Translations under genes and position numbers: made by a program
Shown here: piece after piece, positions 10,250 to 21,761 of the stretch
Numbering within the stretch: the first letter of the stretch is position 1
Layout: every line of letters starts with the position of its first letter
The notes under the pieces: generated by a model
Database searches by the model: none
What the model was told of the DNA's origin: nothing
Seen by the model: the letters and a program-made list of their open reading frames with translations, nothing else
Assembly: GCA_029582155.1 (NCBI GenBank)
Contig: CM055903.1
Span: 41,523,353 to 41,587,352 of the forward strand
Length of the DNA: 64,000 nucleotides
Reading direction: 5' to 3'
Origin: Panopea generosa
Taxonomy: Eukaryota; Mollusca; Bivalvia; Adapedonta; Hiatellidae

Positions 10250-12576
10250 CGAAACTGTAATTAACTACTTGATATACAAACCACACATTTATGTTTTTGC
10301 TCTGAACAGCAATGTTAAAGTTACATTGTTTTTGTCATAAGTGTATGTTGCATTTTCCATCAATGGTAAACTATTTTTTATTTTTATTTTATTTGAATCT
10401 ACTGGACCCGTAGGCTTTACTCTTAAGACATGTTCATGTTAAAAATATCACGATGTTACAGTATTTGTGACTTTTGTAATGAGAACTGTAATAAAAAAAT
10501 CAACAATAACAACAAAATCATACGAGTGCAATTAAACTAAATAAACGCATCAAACAAAAATCTGAAAATTTATCGTTTGCAATGAACAAAGAACCGCGTT
10601 TAAAATTGCTATAAAATACACCTCATCACTCGCCCAGTTTGCCATAAAACAAACAATAGTGAATTAGTATGGGTAGTTTAACTGTTTGCCATTATCATTT
10701 TTCAACATCATTCCCATTATACGGGTATTAAATTGTGATGACTTCGCCATTAGTAGTTGACACAGCCATCTGAATGTAGTTAAATTCGGATATCATCGGT
10801 TTTTCCTAGAGACGGAAGGATCGCTACCGTTTTTGTTTGATGCTATGTTCTGACAATATTATTTAGATGATTAACTCATAATCACATTTTAATGCTGTTA
10901 ATTCCGCCGATTTTCGTGATTTTGTGCCAGCAGAATATCTGGAAACCAAAATTAAAGCAGACGACAGGTTGCTGAAATCCCGCGAGAAGTTCTCGTGAGC
11001 CTTAAGATTGTTAATTTCCGCTGAGTCGTGAAACGCGTTCAAGGGCTTCTTTTATTTTTAGCCATTTACAGACAAAATATTCTTGTTCGCAAATGTAATT
11101 AAGTGGAACTCTTTCGCTCGGCGTCGAAACAATTCATATAAACTAAAACACCCTCTTACCACCATGCCGCTTTCCCCCATTATTAAACGGAGAAAAACGC
11201 CGTATTGTTCGGTACCATTATTTGCAAGAACTACTTTCCCCATTTCACTTGCACTCCTGACATTCGACGAAGCAAATAGTTCTCCGTCATACGCTCGATT
11301 AGTCGAACCATTAATGACAGGAATAAATTTGAATAAATTTGAATAATTTCAACGGGTTGTTTTATAAATGAACCGAAAACAGGAAATGCATTTTTTCTCC
11401 TATATTCCCGACTTCAAGGATTTGAAAAAAAAAAAAGAGTCTCAAATATACACTGCAGAACACAGGTCGATAAATAATTTATATGGCGGTCTTTGAGGTC
11501 TGCCACTCTATCATCTTCAGGATTAGATCTTTAGATACTCTTTTGTGATCAGGCGACAAAAAAACGTGATGATAATGTGATAAAGTAATCCGAATTATGT
11601 ACAAAATACCAGAGTTAATTAAAACAAAAGAGGTCTATTGCATGCCGGGAGAAAATACATCAAACAGAAAGGGTGGTAAACTCACGAGAAACTATCCGTC
11701 GGGTGTGGTGTTACACCGCCGCTTTAATTACCTGAGTAAGCGTCTAATGATACAGACCGTACGGTGTGAAGAAGTTTCCCTTGCGGCTAGTAAATTATAC
11801 ATTTGGCTGAAAATAAATACCTTTATTAACAGCATCGTTATTACAGGATGATTGGCATCAACATGACCAGAACTTGGTTTATGGCGTTGTCTTGTATTTA
11901 AGGTTCTTTACGATATAAATCAAATAATAATAGTTTAGATCGATGTCAGCAAACAATCGATCTTCATTGTTGTGATGAGATAGTGTACTTGTTATGATAA
12001 TTTGATACATATATACAGCTGGCCTACCATACATTTCCTATAGACCGTAATTTTAGCTCAATGCACTGTAGCACTTACCCTGGTACTCCAAACTCCATGA
12101 GCATTTCCAGAATTTATATTCAATTCAAGCAGAACACAAAAACAACATAATGACATGGGCATTAACTGTTTTCAATAGCACTATTTTGCTCAAAGTAAAA
12201 AGCGAAAATGCCCCCCCACCCCCCTAATACAGGGTGATTGAAACTCAAATTATAAAATGATAAATAGAAAGTGTGTCTGTTTAAGACAAGTGGTTGCTTA
12301 ATAAATGTGGCCACTAACGCATGTTTGACTCTATACCTAATAACGACAATTAAAACGATAGAAAATAACTTGACTTGATTGACTTCATTTTTTCTTCAAT
12401 TTCTTGTAAGAATAGATTTGCTTCTTGAATGAACATTAATAATCGATATACTTAATTATAACTTAATCGTAGGAATAAAACACCCACTAACTTGATTGAA
12501 TTTAACCAGATGACATGATTTTTTATAGCTTGATCTGTCTGTATGGGCGTCCACCATTTTGAGTCACCTCAACTGA
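10250..12576. other. Unique non-coding stretch with possible conserved islands
   Basis: About 2.3 kb. Two parts, roughly 10900-11350 and 11640-11800, are more complex and richer in G+C and CpG than their surroundings, and contain homeodomain-type TAATTA words. Open frames on both strands at 11058-11346 overlap each other and neither resembles a known protein. Such islands could be conserved non-coding elements, but conservation cannot be judged from one sequence. A C-rich run lies at about 12211-12225. Confidence 0.4.
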
Positions 12577-13071
12577 TTCACCAACATTTTACTTAAATAC
12601 ATAATTACTTACCTAAGCTTTGACTGGTTATTTATCTATAATATACTCAATATCATTGAAACAATATGCGGTTTTACTGCAACCAGTCTAAAATCATAAT
12701 CACCTGTGTGCTTTAATTTGAATTATGTTTAAGCAAATACTTAAACATAGTCAAGTTCCCTGACCTACTACCGATTTTATTTTTAGGCCAGGAAACCAGA
12801 CTAACTTAAATATTGCTCCAGGTTCATTAGCCTGGTTCTCGGTCTCATAAATAAGATGCGAAGGCAACGCCGAGAGCATTTTGGGTCAGAGACCCAGATT
12901 ACGGTCTCATCAACATAAACCGTTAACAATTATTTCAAATAAAAGCACCCAGGTGATCATGATTTTAGACTGGATACGTAAAAATGCAATTGGTTCCATT
13001 GGCATTTATTGAATAATATTTAAGAACCCAGTCAAAATTGAGTGAAGTTGTTTAAGTATTTAAGTTAAAAC
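12577..13071. mobile_element. Two MITE arms facing each other (family M2)
   Basis: The left arm 12577-12706 starts CACCAACATTTTACTTAAAT and runs through TTGACTGGTTATTTATCTAT and CCAGTCTAAAATCATAATCA. The right arm 12945-13071 is its inverted counterpart, with GATCATGATTTTAGACTGG and GTTTAAGTATTTAAGTTAAA at its outer edge. About 240 bp of other sequence separates them. Compared with the complete copy at 25688-25886, each arm holds most of an element, so this is a head-to-head pair or a large fold-back version. Recombination between two copies is a likely origin. Confidence 0.72.
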
Positions 13072-13091
13072 ACGAGATGGTCACGCATGTA

Positions 13092-13192
13092 CGCATATAT
13101 ATGCGTACGTCCGCACACACATACGCACGTACTAACACAAATACACATGCGCGCGCGCGCGCACGTATGAAGGCACACACGCACACGCGCGA
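13092..13192. repeat. Alternating purine-pyrimidine tract with (CG)n core
   Basis: A degenerate (CA)n/(TA)n/(CG)n stretch with ATGCGCGCGCGCGCGCACGT at about 13148-13167. Alternating purine-pyrimidine DNA of this kind has Z-DNA potential. Confidence 0.8.
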
Positions 13193-14015
13193 AGATGTGA
13201 TTAAATACATAAAACTCATTTTCTGATTTTCTTTAACTATGTCAAAATGTGCGCATCTTTTTACGCCGTTCTCAGTTCTATTTATTTATCGACAACAAAT
13301 AAGGAATCAATAAAATACTATTATATTTCAATATGCCGTTTTTCAGTTCATTAAAACTCGTACAAAAGCATTCTCTTGTTCATGCCAAACTTTATTTCAA
13401 AGGATTAAAATGGTGGAATACTGATACTATCTTACCAGTCAATAAAATTATGAAACAATGCCACATTCTCCAACTATCTGGCGGCCATTACACGCGTAAT
13501 CCGGGGTATTATCTTCAGACGCTTCTTCTGGAAGTCGTAGAACCTTTCAAGAACTGACCAGTTTATTGCTCTAATGTTGCTTCCGTCTTGAACATCTTAT
13601 TATTTATTGCTCAACTTTACATCGATTATTTCAAATGTGGGTTTAATCTTCGTTTTCATCTCACTCGTAATGTTCCAAACGACCAAGATTAAAGTGGGCG
13701 ATAAGCTAGAAATACGGATTAGTAATTCTCACGAGGCGATCAACTCATCTCGCTTAGCAATTTCGTTCTTTTAAATATTTAAATCTTATAATGCGTTCGG
13801 TAATCATATATGTATTTTAATAACTAAACGTTTTACACAGGCAGACAGTAAAATAAGTATTTTTTAATTATTTAAAAATTGAAATGTCACGCTCATATCT
13901 TATCTTTATTACTATTAGATTTTTAAATAGACATATTTAAAACAAATTCAGACATATTGAACGGATTTTTGTTTGATAATATTATTCAGAAAAATGCCGG
14001 AGTAAGAGAAAAAGA
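13193..14015. other. Unique non-coding stretch
   Basis: About 820 bp, AT-rich at the edges and more complex between 13480 and 13760. Open frames of 74 codons on plus (13333-13557) and about 39 codons on minus overlap and cannot both be real. I recognise neither. Confidence 0.4.
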
Positions 14016-14163
14016 TACTAGTATAGCGTGTTGGCCACTCACGCCGGAGGTCACGGGTTTGACTCAATGACATTGAAAACAACTCTAGTTCTATCGATGA
14101 AACATATTCGAGAATGTTCCAGATAAACTCTGAGCTTACTTCACCATCGAGCTAAAATAAATC
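14016..14163 (+). mobile_element. Decayed tRNA-derived SINE, family D
   Basis: GTATAGCGTGTTGGCCACTC with GAGGTCACGGGTTTGACTC (B box) forms a weak tRNA-like head. The 3' part ends CTTCACCATCGAGCTAAAAT, similar in layout to the GAGCTTTCTTCGCAGTTAAA tail of the copy at 17.8 kb. The A box is poorly preserved. Confidence 0.6.
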
Positions 14164-15014
14164 GTATAAAATGAAGACGAAAAAAGACAACCCAAACACA
14201 AAAAAAAAAAAAAATCACGCACATACGTTAATTTCAATCAGTTCAAACGAAAAAAAAAATTACATATGTCGGGTACATACATTTCGATCTTATTAAAGCA
14301 TTTATAATTTACTGTGCTTTATAGGCTAAAATCAATTTTGATCGTCCTCCGATTGTAACACCACACTGTAGCTCTTTCGCTAAAACACGGGTAACTTTTC
14401 TCAAATATTCTAATTTTAAAACTCAATTAAAGTAAACTTTATTTTCACCATTATATCGACTTGAAAATGTCGTCTATTACAGTGCGCAACTGGCACGGGG
14501 GTCGCTATCTGACTTCGAAATCGCCGTGGCGCCATCTTTCTCTTTAACTGCCAATAATGGACGGGCTGCGGCTTCCCATCATCCTTTGTTAATGGACGGA
14601 GTCAGGCGCTTATAGGATTTTTAAATTCGATTTTGAATTGCATTTTATTTATAAAATCGGATGCAGACGTTTTAATATGTACCACCGTGCATTGATTTTT
14701 GGCGCTACGCAACATAGTTTCAAATTATTTTCTATGCAAAATACACCGGCTGGGATTTTTGAGATAGTAACAGCGTTTTAATAGCACGTGTAATGGGTCT
14801 GACAACAATCGCTGGTTGCATCTTTACCCATTACGATGGTCCCTAGCTGCAAACATGCACCATTTAAGGCACACACTGTAATTTTGATTTTTTTTTCATA
14901 TGTGAAATTATCACTCCAAAATGTGTGTTTTGGCAGTTCACATTTATATATGGTGTAAATTTCGATTGGATTGTACAGATCTTGGTATTTTGATATTAAC
15001 TGGTTTTATCTAAA
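14164..15014. other. Unique non-coding stretch
   Basis: About 850 bp. The part 14480-14620 is more complex and CpG-richer than its surroundings (TCGCCGTGGCGCCATCTTT, CCTTTGTTAATGG with a SOX-like core), so it is a candidate regulatory island. No coding signal is visible. Confidence 0.4.
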
Positions 15015-15240
15015 TTAAATATTTAGCGTCATTCTTATACCATTAAGGGCTAACAAAAGATAAGTTAACCTGGACTCACGAAATTACCCAAGCACAATCG
15101 TCTCCGCAAGTAGCTGCTAACGTTTTCAATTGAATCAGCGGTGAGAGACAAATGGCAACGGACCGACGCAATGTCGTTTACCAACCATCACGCAAACTGT
15201 GGCCGACAGGGTATCGAACTCACGACCACGACGTCTAAAG
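15015..15240 (-). mobile_element. tRNA-derived SINE, family A, copy 2 (head lost)
   Basis: In reverse orientation it carries the family tail (ATTTAGCGTCATTCTTA), the GGGCTAACA word, the core GAATCAGCGGTGAGAGACAA and an inverted B box (GTATCGAACTCACGACC). It stops at about 15240 before the A-box part, so the 5' end is missing. Confidence 0.83.
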
Positions 15241-15455
15241 GAATACATTGTAATGCTGAAATGGCGCTTTACTCACCTTTAAAAAATGCCATTTATTATC
15301 TCCCTTGCGTTTAAATGGTTCTATTAGAGTAAAGTCAATATAACATATCTAATAGATAAAACTATACTTGCGTTGACATAATTACTTTTTTTTTTCAAAT
15401 GGTCCTTTAACCGTGAATAAATCGGTAACGGTATTCATAAAACCTTTTAATTTAT

Positions 15456-15680
15456 AACGCCATTTTCAACACATTTCAGGTTATATATGGCATATCCAGT
15501 TGTACTGGTGGAGAATGACCTCAGACTGAGTCAGGCTAAGTAGAACCACCGTCCTAACGCAAGTAACTGGCAAACTTTCTCACTTAAAGTATTCGGAGCG
15601 AGCGGGACTCGAACCTACAACCTAAGCGGTGAGATGTAAGTGATCTTGAGACGGCGCCTTAGAACAGTCGGTCGGACCCC
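15456..15680 (-). mobile_element. tRNA-derived SINE, family B, copy 1
   Basis: Reading the minus strand, the tRNA-like head (GTCTAAG region, then GGCGCCGTCTCAAG, then a B box TAGGTTCGAGTCCCG) is followed by the body and a 3' end CCTGAAATGTGTTGAAAATG. The second copy at 50720-50947 matches along the whole length, including AACTGGCAAACTTTCTCAC and GACCTCAGACTGAGTCAG-type words. The A-box end is more decayed here. Confidence 0.86.
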
Positions 15681-16320
15681 AAAAAGGAATTTTGTTTTAA
15701 GTTGATATATAATTTTATAAGCATACTGTCATGTTTGATAACATTTAACAAATACTTAGTAGTATGCAATCAAATTTCGTATCAATTCATTGAGTATGTA
15801 AGCGATGTAAAGCAGGTAACCTTTTAACTTAACTTAAACTCTCTAAGTGTACTGACTCATGTCGCTTGGTGAATATCGGCACTGGAGATTAGCGCTGGCT
15901 TAATCTTTAAAGGATACCGGAGTTTAAACAAATAATGATTATATAGAGGATCTTACATGAGGGTCATTCATTCACTATTGAATTTATTAGAAGAGTTAGC
16001 AAAATATATCTAGCGGGACTCTTATAAAGCATACTATCCATTTTGCCATGCATGATATAGTTTTGTCAACTAGTTCGATAATTTTGATAATAAATGAACA
16101 CGATTGCAAAATTCTTGATATAACTTGAAAAATTAGTACATATAGGCTACTGTTTTTTTTCAGGTCCTGTCTAAAAGAAACGAGAAAAAACGCTGTTCTA
16201 AGATTCTATAAATAACATTTTGTATATATTTGGTCTATTCAGTGCATGACATCATCCGGTTCTTGTCTATTATACCCTAATATAGAAGCATGAAATTCCC
16301 TGCCAATCCAACGATAGATG
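15681..16320. other. Unique non-coding stretch
   Basis: AT-rich sequence between a SINE and a small inverted-repeat element. No open frames of note and no repeats were recognised. Confidence 0.5.
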
Positions 16321-16549
16321 AGGCCCTCCCCAGGGGTGGGGTCCCTGTTTCATAGATCTCTTAAAGTAATGGCCATTTTCCCCCAGATCAAATGTATTTG
16401 CCATAGTTCCCCAAAAGTATTTCCCTCAGATCTCTTAAATTAGGGCGTTGATCCCTGGATCCCGGAAAGTAATGGTCAATGTACCTCAGATCTCTAAAAA
16501 TAATTGGCCATGTTCCCCAGATCACCAACTTGAACCCCTGGGAGGGCCT
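16321..16549. mobile_element. MITE-like element with internal CAGATCTCTTAAA repeats (M7)
   Basis: Inverted ends AGGCCCTCCCCAGGGGT (16321-16337) and AACCCCTGGGAGGGCCT (16533-16549) match apart from one extra C and one end base. Inside are about four imperfect repeats of an AGATCTCTTAAAGTAATGGC unit with TTCCCC spacers. GATAGA occurs just outside both ends (from 16313 and from 16550) and could be a 6-bp target-site duplication if the element starts two bases earlier. A 72-codon frame on minus across it has no meaning. Confidence 0.68.
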
Positions 16550-16682
16550 GATAGACAGCACTCTGTTTACCAAATTGTGACGTAAAAGCAACTGACTAAT
16601 CAGCATGCTCGTATGTTACTAATATGTATCAGTCCCTTGCGGGGAGATATACAGTCTAGTCTGACAGTTATCGTATTACGCA

Positions 16683-16829
16683 ATGTCTCAATATAATGTT
16701 CCGGCAGGTCGGAAAGAAGCTCGGCAGGTTAGCCGAGTTGTACGGAAAACACCGAACGATGATTCGGCACACGAGATTATGTCATGGGTGTATCACGATC
16801 TTTCGCCGGTAATTCATGTGATAAAATAA
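16683..16829 (+). CDS. Candidate short coding exon, unknown protein
   Basis: An ATG with a purine at -3 opens 48 codons (begins MSQYNVPAGRKEARQ) that end in TAA. The sequence is far richer in C+G and CpG than its AT-rich surroundings, and the translation is mixed and charged with no low-complexity bias. A possible splice donor CCG|GTAATT lies after codon 42 (16808|16809), so the true exon could end there. Upstream is an in-frame TGA and a C/EBP-like TTACGCAAT overlapping the start. I recognise no family and found no partner exon in the window. It could instead be a CpG-rich regulatory island that is open by chance. Confidence 0.27.
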   Translation: MSQYNVPAGRKEARQVSRVVRKTPNDDSAHEIMSWVYHDLSPVIHVIK

Positions 16830-17426
16830 TCTATAAATACTCGTGTTAATAGCTTATGAATGATTATAACTTGCAGACGAGATCTGATTTAGACTTGCCT
16901 GTTAATTGCCTGAGAAATAAACCTCTGTAAACATGGCTTCTTATCTACCATTGCATTTAAATGAATTAATCAAATAACTCGTTTAAATGATATAAAACTA
17001 ATTTTTACTCATTCACGTTTTACGCCCATTTTTCAACACGAAATGGCATTAAAGTAAATGGGAGAGAAAAGCATGATCTGAATGTTTAGTAGACATTCAA
17101 ATAAGTGCATATATATTTAAATGTTTTAAAGCAACCCCATAATTCCTAAAATATTATTAATTAAAATATCTTGATGTACACATATTCTTTCTCGGCAGCT
17201 CGGATTTAAAATTTTAAACTTTGATAAATTTTATGAAGTGACGTCACTGATAAGCTTAAATATTAGCGGAATGTTTATTTAAATATTTTACACTTGGATC
17301 AGTTTTGAATTTAAATAACTGTTCGGTACGAGACTTCAATTACGACATTTAGTCACGGAGCGTGGTATTCGTTGTAAAGTATTAGCACTTTATTCCTCAT
17401 ATGAAATCACTAGCTCTGATTGATAA
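16830..17426. other. Unique non-coding stretch
   Basis: About 600 bp of AT-rich sequence with no repeats or coding signal recognised. It lies between the exon-like ORF and the CTCF-like motif. Confidence 0.45.
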
Positions 17427-17440
17427 GCGCCACCTAGTGG
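17427..17440 (-). promoter_or_regulatory. CTCF-type binding motif
   Basis: On the minus strand the site reads CCACTAGGTGGCGC and fits all 14 positions of the known CTCF core CCASYAGRKGGCRS. CTCF is an 11-zinc-finger insulator and loop-anchor protein with a motif conserved across bilaterians. The site sits in single-copy sequence, not in a recognised repeat. A chance match in 64 kb is possible, and occupancy cannot be read from sequence. Confidence 0.45.
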
Positions 17441-17810
17441 TAACATAGTGATTTATTGGCGGGGCATCTTAAACCGGTCGCGATCTCGTTACTAGTAGCT
17501 TGGAATTAAAGTAAGATCCTTGTTTGATGGCATAATGCTCAAGCTTATGTTAGTTTTGATGATGCTGGTATTAATAAAACTGACTAACAAAATTATGACG
17601 TAAACATTTGACCGGTATGGACGTCATGGAAATGGAATTATCTTCACACAGTTCACGTAGGTGTGGGAACCACATGGGCAACCCTGCCCATATAAGCAAA
17701 ACTCGCTTCTGTCGGTTCTTTTTTTTTTTAAATTATTTTCATGCTCTATAGTAATGACACAGTGTTTATCACATCAGAATCTATATACCTGATAACTCGG
17801 TATAATTGTT

Positions 17811-17990
17811 AAAGTGGAGTGGAAGTGTAGTGGATAGAGTGTTGACTATTCACGCCAGAGGTTGCGGGTTCGATCCGATGCCTCTGAAAAACAACAACAA
17901 TGCTCAGTACTGGTCTACTAAAGAAGTGGAGTCGAGAACGGATCATATAAGCTTTGAGCTTTCTTCGCAGTTAAACAAAAATAGATTAAA
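17811..17990 (+). mobile_element. tRNA-derived SINE, family D
   Basis: A clear head: GTGTAGTGGATAGAGTG (A box) and GGTTGCGGGTTCGATCC (B box) at normal tRNA spacing. Next come an (AAC)-rich linker, the shared word CAGTACTGGTCTAC and the tail TTTGAGCTTTCTTCGCAG. The inverted CCAGTACT words at 25.29, 26.46 and 26.64 kb mark other members. The 90-codon frame across it is a repeat shadow. Confidence 0.8.
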
Positions 17991-19549
17991 ATTTATTTGT
18001 CCAAAACAGAGATTATTTTTAAAATTAAACACATCATTACCACACCACTGTTTATATTCTCTCAACTGGTTATCTTAACATTGCTAGGGAATAAAAACAC
18101 TGTTTGATAACAAGTTTGATTGTAATTGTTATCTTCTACTGCAAGATTGAAAAAAAAATCACAGCAGTTATTTGAGAGTAAACCTAAAATTCAACAATTG
18201 AGTGGAAGGAATACCCATGGTATCGTTGATTTTCATATTTGATAACATTACTCTGGAATCAAAACCCTGCAAACGAAACAATAACAAACACAGTGGGGGT
18301 CAATAAACCAAAATTCAGCACTAAATTCCACGAACAGTATCCAGACGTATTGATAAATTTGCCACAACTTCTACATTCCCCTAATGCATTAAATCAAGAG
18401 AACATCATTTTCCATTCTGAAATTTGCGTGTTTAATTTAAATATCAACGAAATTCAACGAATCGACGGCAAGATAAAGTTAATTCAGTTGAATTTGTATG
18501 CATTATGTAATTGGTAAACGTCAAGTTTTATATACTTTTCGCATGTAGATCGGTTCCTAGCGCTTCTTTTTTTATTCCGAAAAGTAGCATTTGACGTCTT
18601 GGGAATTAGAAAAGCAATACCACAATTTTCAAATCTAATCGGTGCGAGATATTTTAAAGATATAGAAATCCATAAAGATCAACTAAAGATATATATACAC
18701 ATAAATACCATATTTCGAATTACACCGACAGACTTTCTCGGAGAAGCATGTACGCCATCGTTAATTATTCATGGGCCTGGTTTCCTTTGGTGTGAATTGA
18801 TGGGGTTTTATTTCTGCCGAATGCTATCTGACATAGTGAAGTATAGAAATAAACTTGGTTTGCCCATATTGTTTTTATTGCAATAAATCCGTTGAATTGA
18901 TAACAAATTGTTTTAGAAAAAAAAGTTGACTCTAAACCTTTTTTTTTTACAGTATTTGGAAATTGCTGTATTGATGCTTAAAAAAATGAAATACATAACG
19001 GTTGCGATAGACATTAAGTAAAGGAATGACCGTATCTAATGTTTAGAGAAGTTGAGACCAAACCCCTTTGCATATAGTCCTATATGATTTATATGCACAA
19101 TACTTATATAGATGTTGTCTCACTTTCTCAGCCAATACAACCGCTCAGATTTTTCAAAATAGTACATTACCTTTTACATACAATGCCATGACCGTCAATT
19201 TATGTGACATACTTCCTCAGCCAATGAAATCGCTCCAGGAACGAAAAAGTAGATCAACATATAAGTCTGTAAGAAGTTATATATGAACTTTTCTACACCA
19301 TTAAAACTTCCATGTAACTTCTAATTCATGCGTTATATGTGTTTATATGGTAATACAATAAGTTATATGGATTTTTACGCATGTGTACATGGCTGGGCTA
19401 TGATGAAATGAAGCTGACAACCACTCGGAGGAAATTATTCTCTGGATTAATTGACAGAGATCAAAGTTTAATCAGAACACCAAACTGTTTAAAAATTAAT
19501 ATACACAGAAATGTAGTAACTACCTATCATACTTCACCTCAGTGTTACA
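17991..19549. other. AT-rich non-coding stretch
   Basis: About 1.55 kb with several open frames of 72-95 codons (18239-18517, 18599-18886, 19068-19286). They have low GC, do not extend each other and carry no motif I can defend. No repeats with the rest of the window were recognised. Confidence 0.4.
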
Positions 19550-19578
19550 GCGCTTTGTTACAACGCATTGAGCCATAT

Positions 19579-19612
19579 GCGGCAGTAAGCCATAAATATG
19601 GCTTACTGCCGC
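19579..19612. repeat. Perfect 16-bp-arm hairpin (GCGGCAGTAAGCCATA)
   Basis: Arms of 16 bp are separated by AA. The hairpin lies at the left inverted end of the 4.3-kb segment and is repeated with one mismatch at 23762-23795. Confidence 0.92.
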
Positions 19613-20677
19613 AGTTTATATGGCCTACTGCAGCAACAGGCTTGGTGCTCAGGAAGGGGTAACACAGTGCTACATATTAGATAGAAACGAACGTAAATGC
19701 CCCAAATTTGTAACAGTAACGATATTGAAGACGAGTTTCATTTTGTTTTATTGTGTTCTATGTATACTGATACTAGAAACAAGTTTATAAAAAATATTAT
19801 ATAACAAGATCAAGTATGGTAAAATTTGTAACATTGTACAATCTTCAAACAAAATTGAACTTGCTTAACTTAGCAAATACATATCAGAAGCTTTAAAAAT
19901 TAGACGCTCTATTCCGAACTTTATTTTAAATTAATGAATTAATAGTACATTCTCACGAAAGCTATGTCAAATGTTATGTATGTTTTGTTAATAAATAAGC
20001 TGAATTACTTTATTATAATTGGGTGGGTAAAATACTAAGATTATATGGGTAAGTTATATGTTTTTTGTTACTTAATACATTTTGTTTAACAGTCTATATA
20101 CTAAACATTTTATACTTTTGCAAAATTTAATGTTTATAATGCTTATATCGGTCATGTGCGAAAAATATTGTCAATTGTATGTATAATGATGAGAAACAGT
20201 AAAGTTTAAGTCAATAACATATGTCTATGTCTATCATATGCGTATCTTGTATGGTTTAGTGCAGCAGTTGTTTTGATATTTTCATAGATGTGTTAACAAA
20301 ATGATACTGACAAATAACAAATTAACGGTCATTTGACACTAATTATATTAAAAAATCGTAGGCAGTTGATTTTCTTTGCAAAGGACGAGAAATAATTCCA
20401 GTAATTAGGAATTTTATCTAAAGATTACTTTTCAAGAACTTTTATTATACAGTAGTACTTTTTAATTAAAAATAATGAAGTATATTTCGTTGATAATTTT
20501 CTTCTTTTATATCATTTTGCGGCATAGTTTTGTATGTCATAGTTTGTGTGTTTACTTACCGACGCAATAAGCCATACGAAAATATTCTGTTGGAATTTTT
20601 CATATGGCTTACTGCGTTTGGTACTTTTATGACTCACTGCACTGCGTCGATGTGCAAGCAAACGAATTGAGCTTATT

Positions 20678-21514
20678 TTATACGCCCGTTTTGAAAGAAG
20701 AACGGGACGTATTATGTGATGGCGCGTGGGTGCGTGCGTACGCCCATCCACCCGTCAGTCCGTCAGTCCGTCATACTTTGTGTTTTCCGGAGCAGAACAT
20801 AAACAACGTTTGAGGTATTGACTTGAACCTTGGCATATAGATAGATGACAATTAGACGATGTACAGAGCGCAAAAACCAGGTCGATAGGTTAAAGGTCAA
20901 GGTCACCAAATTGGATTCAAAGTTCAAATCTATCATACATCGTGTCCGGAACAGAACATAAAAATCGTTTTAGGTATTGCCTTGAAACTTGGGATATAGG
21001 TACATGATGATTAGACGATGTGCAGAGCATAAGAATCCGGTTGGTAGGTCAAAGATCATGATCACAAATTGAGAAACTGTCTGTCACTTTTTGTGACAAC
21101 TGTTGTAGGTATTGATTTGAAACTTGGAATATAGGTAGGTGACGATGAGTCAATGTGCAGAGTGAAACGCTGGTCACCTCTGCCAAAACCCATCGCCCGC
21201 TTAACCCCCTCCCCCAGCTCCCAATCTCCCCATCCTCATTTGATTTTCAACAAGACAACAAGACAATGTAAAGAAACCCCTAACCGAAATCCCCCCTACC
21301 TCCCAAAAAATATCCCCCCATTCAATTGTTTTTCAACAAGACAATGTAAAGAAACCCCACCCCTAACCACAATCCCCCCCCTCCCCCCAAAAAAAATCCC
21401 CTACTGTTTTAAAACCGAAATATCTTTTTTCTCCACACCCCCGATCTCAATTGTTTCCCTTCATACAATTTAAACCTTCGGGCATATAATGCCCCGCTTG
21501 GCGGAGCTCTTGTT
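20678..21514. mobile_element. Dispersed non-autonomous repeat with internal 160-bp-like repeats
   Basis: It begins with a small hairpin (CCCGTT...AACGGG) and ACGTATTATGTGATGGCGCG, followed by a (CCGT)-rich stretch. Internal copies of AGGTATTGACTTGAA-type units start at about 20813, 20972 and 21106. A C-rich part contains a duplicated CAACAAGACAATGTAAAGAA segment, about 85 bp apart. It ends ATAATGCCCCGCTTGGCGGAGCTCTTGTT (21486-21514). I recall this end type as common in bivalve genomes. No transposase is present. Confidence 0.62.
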
Positions 21515-21761
21515 AAAAAAATGACACACGGTAAAATTTAGTAAACAATTTGTAAGACAATCACATTTATGTTAACTTGAAGATACTTGTGACCACTGGA
21601 GTTACGCATAAATTTCGTATGCACAGGTCGGTCAGAGCAATATATAGTATAGTTATGGTTTGGACACTTTACAGGCAAGGGTTTACCGAGACCGCCCCAG
21701 GGTTCACCGAGACCGTCAGTGAAGTAAAAATACATACGTTTGTATGTAATGATACGTTCTC

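Noticed and set aside
11058-11346. Overlapping ORFs of 61 codons (minus) and 87 codons (plus)
   Set aside because: They overlap on opposite strands, resemble no family, and can be explained by a locally stop-poor region.
13490-13610. About 39-codon minus-strand frame with protein-like composition (contains LERFYDFQKKRLK)
   Set aside because: Too short, no start or splice support, and it overlaps a 74-codon plus-strand frame. Kept as unexplained.
18239-18886. Two successive ORFs (92 and 95 codons) as remains of a retrotransposon polyprotein
   Set aside because: Only one short word (HGPGFLW) was suggestive. Composition is AT-biased and no catalytic or structural motif was found, so no element is claimed.
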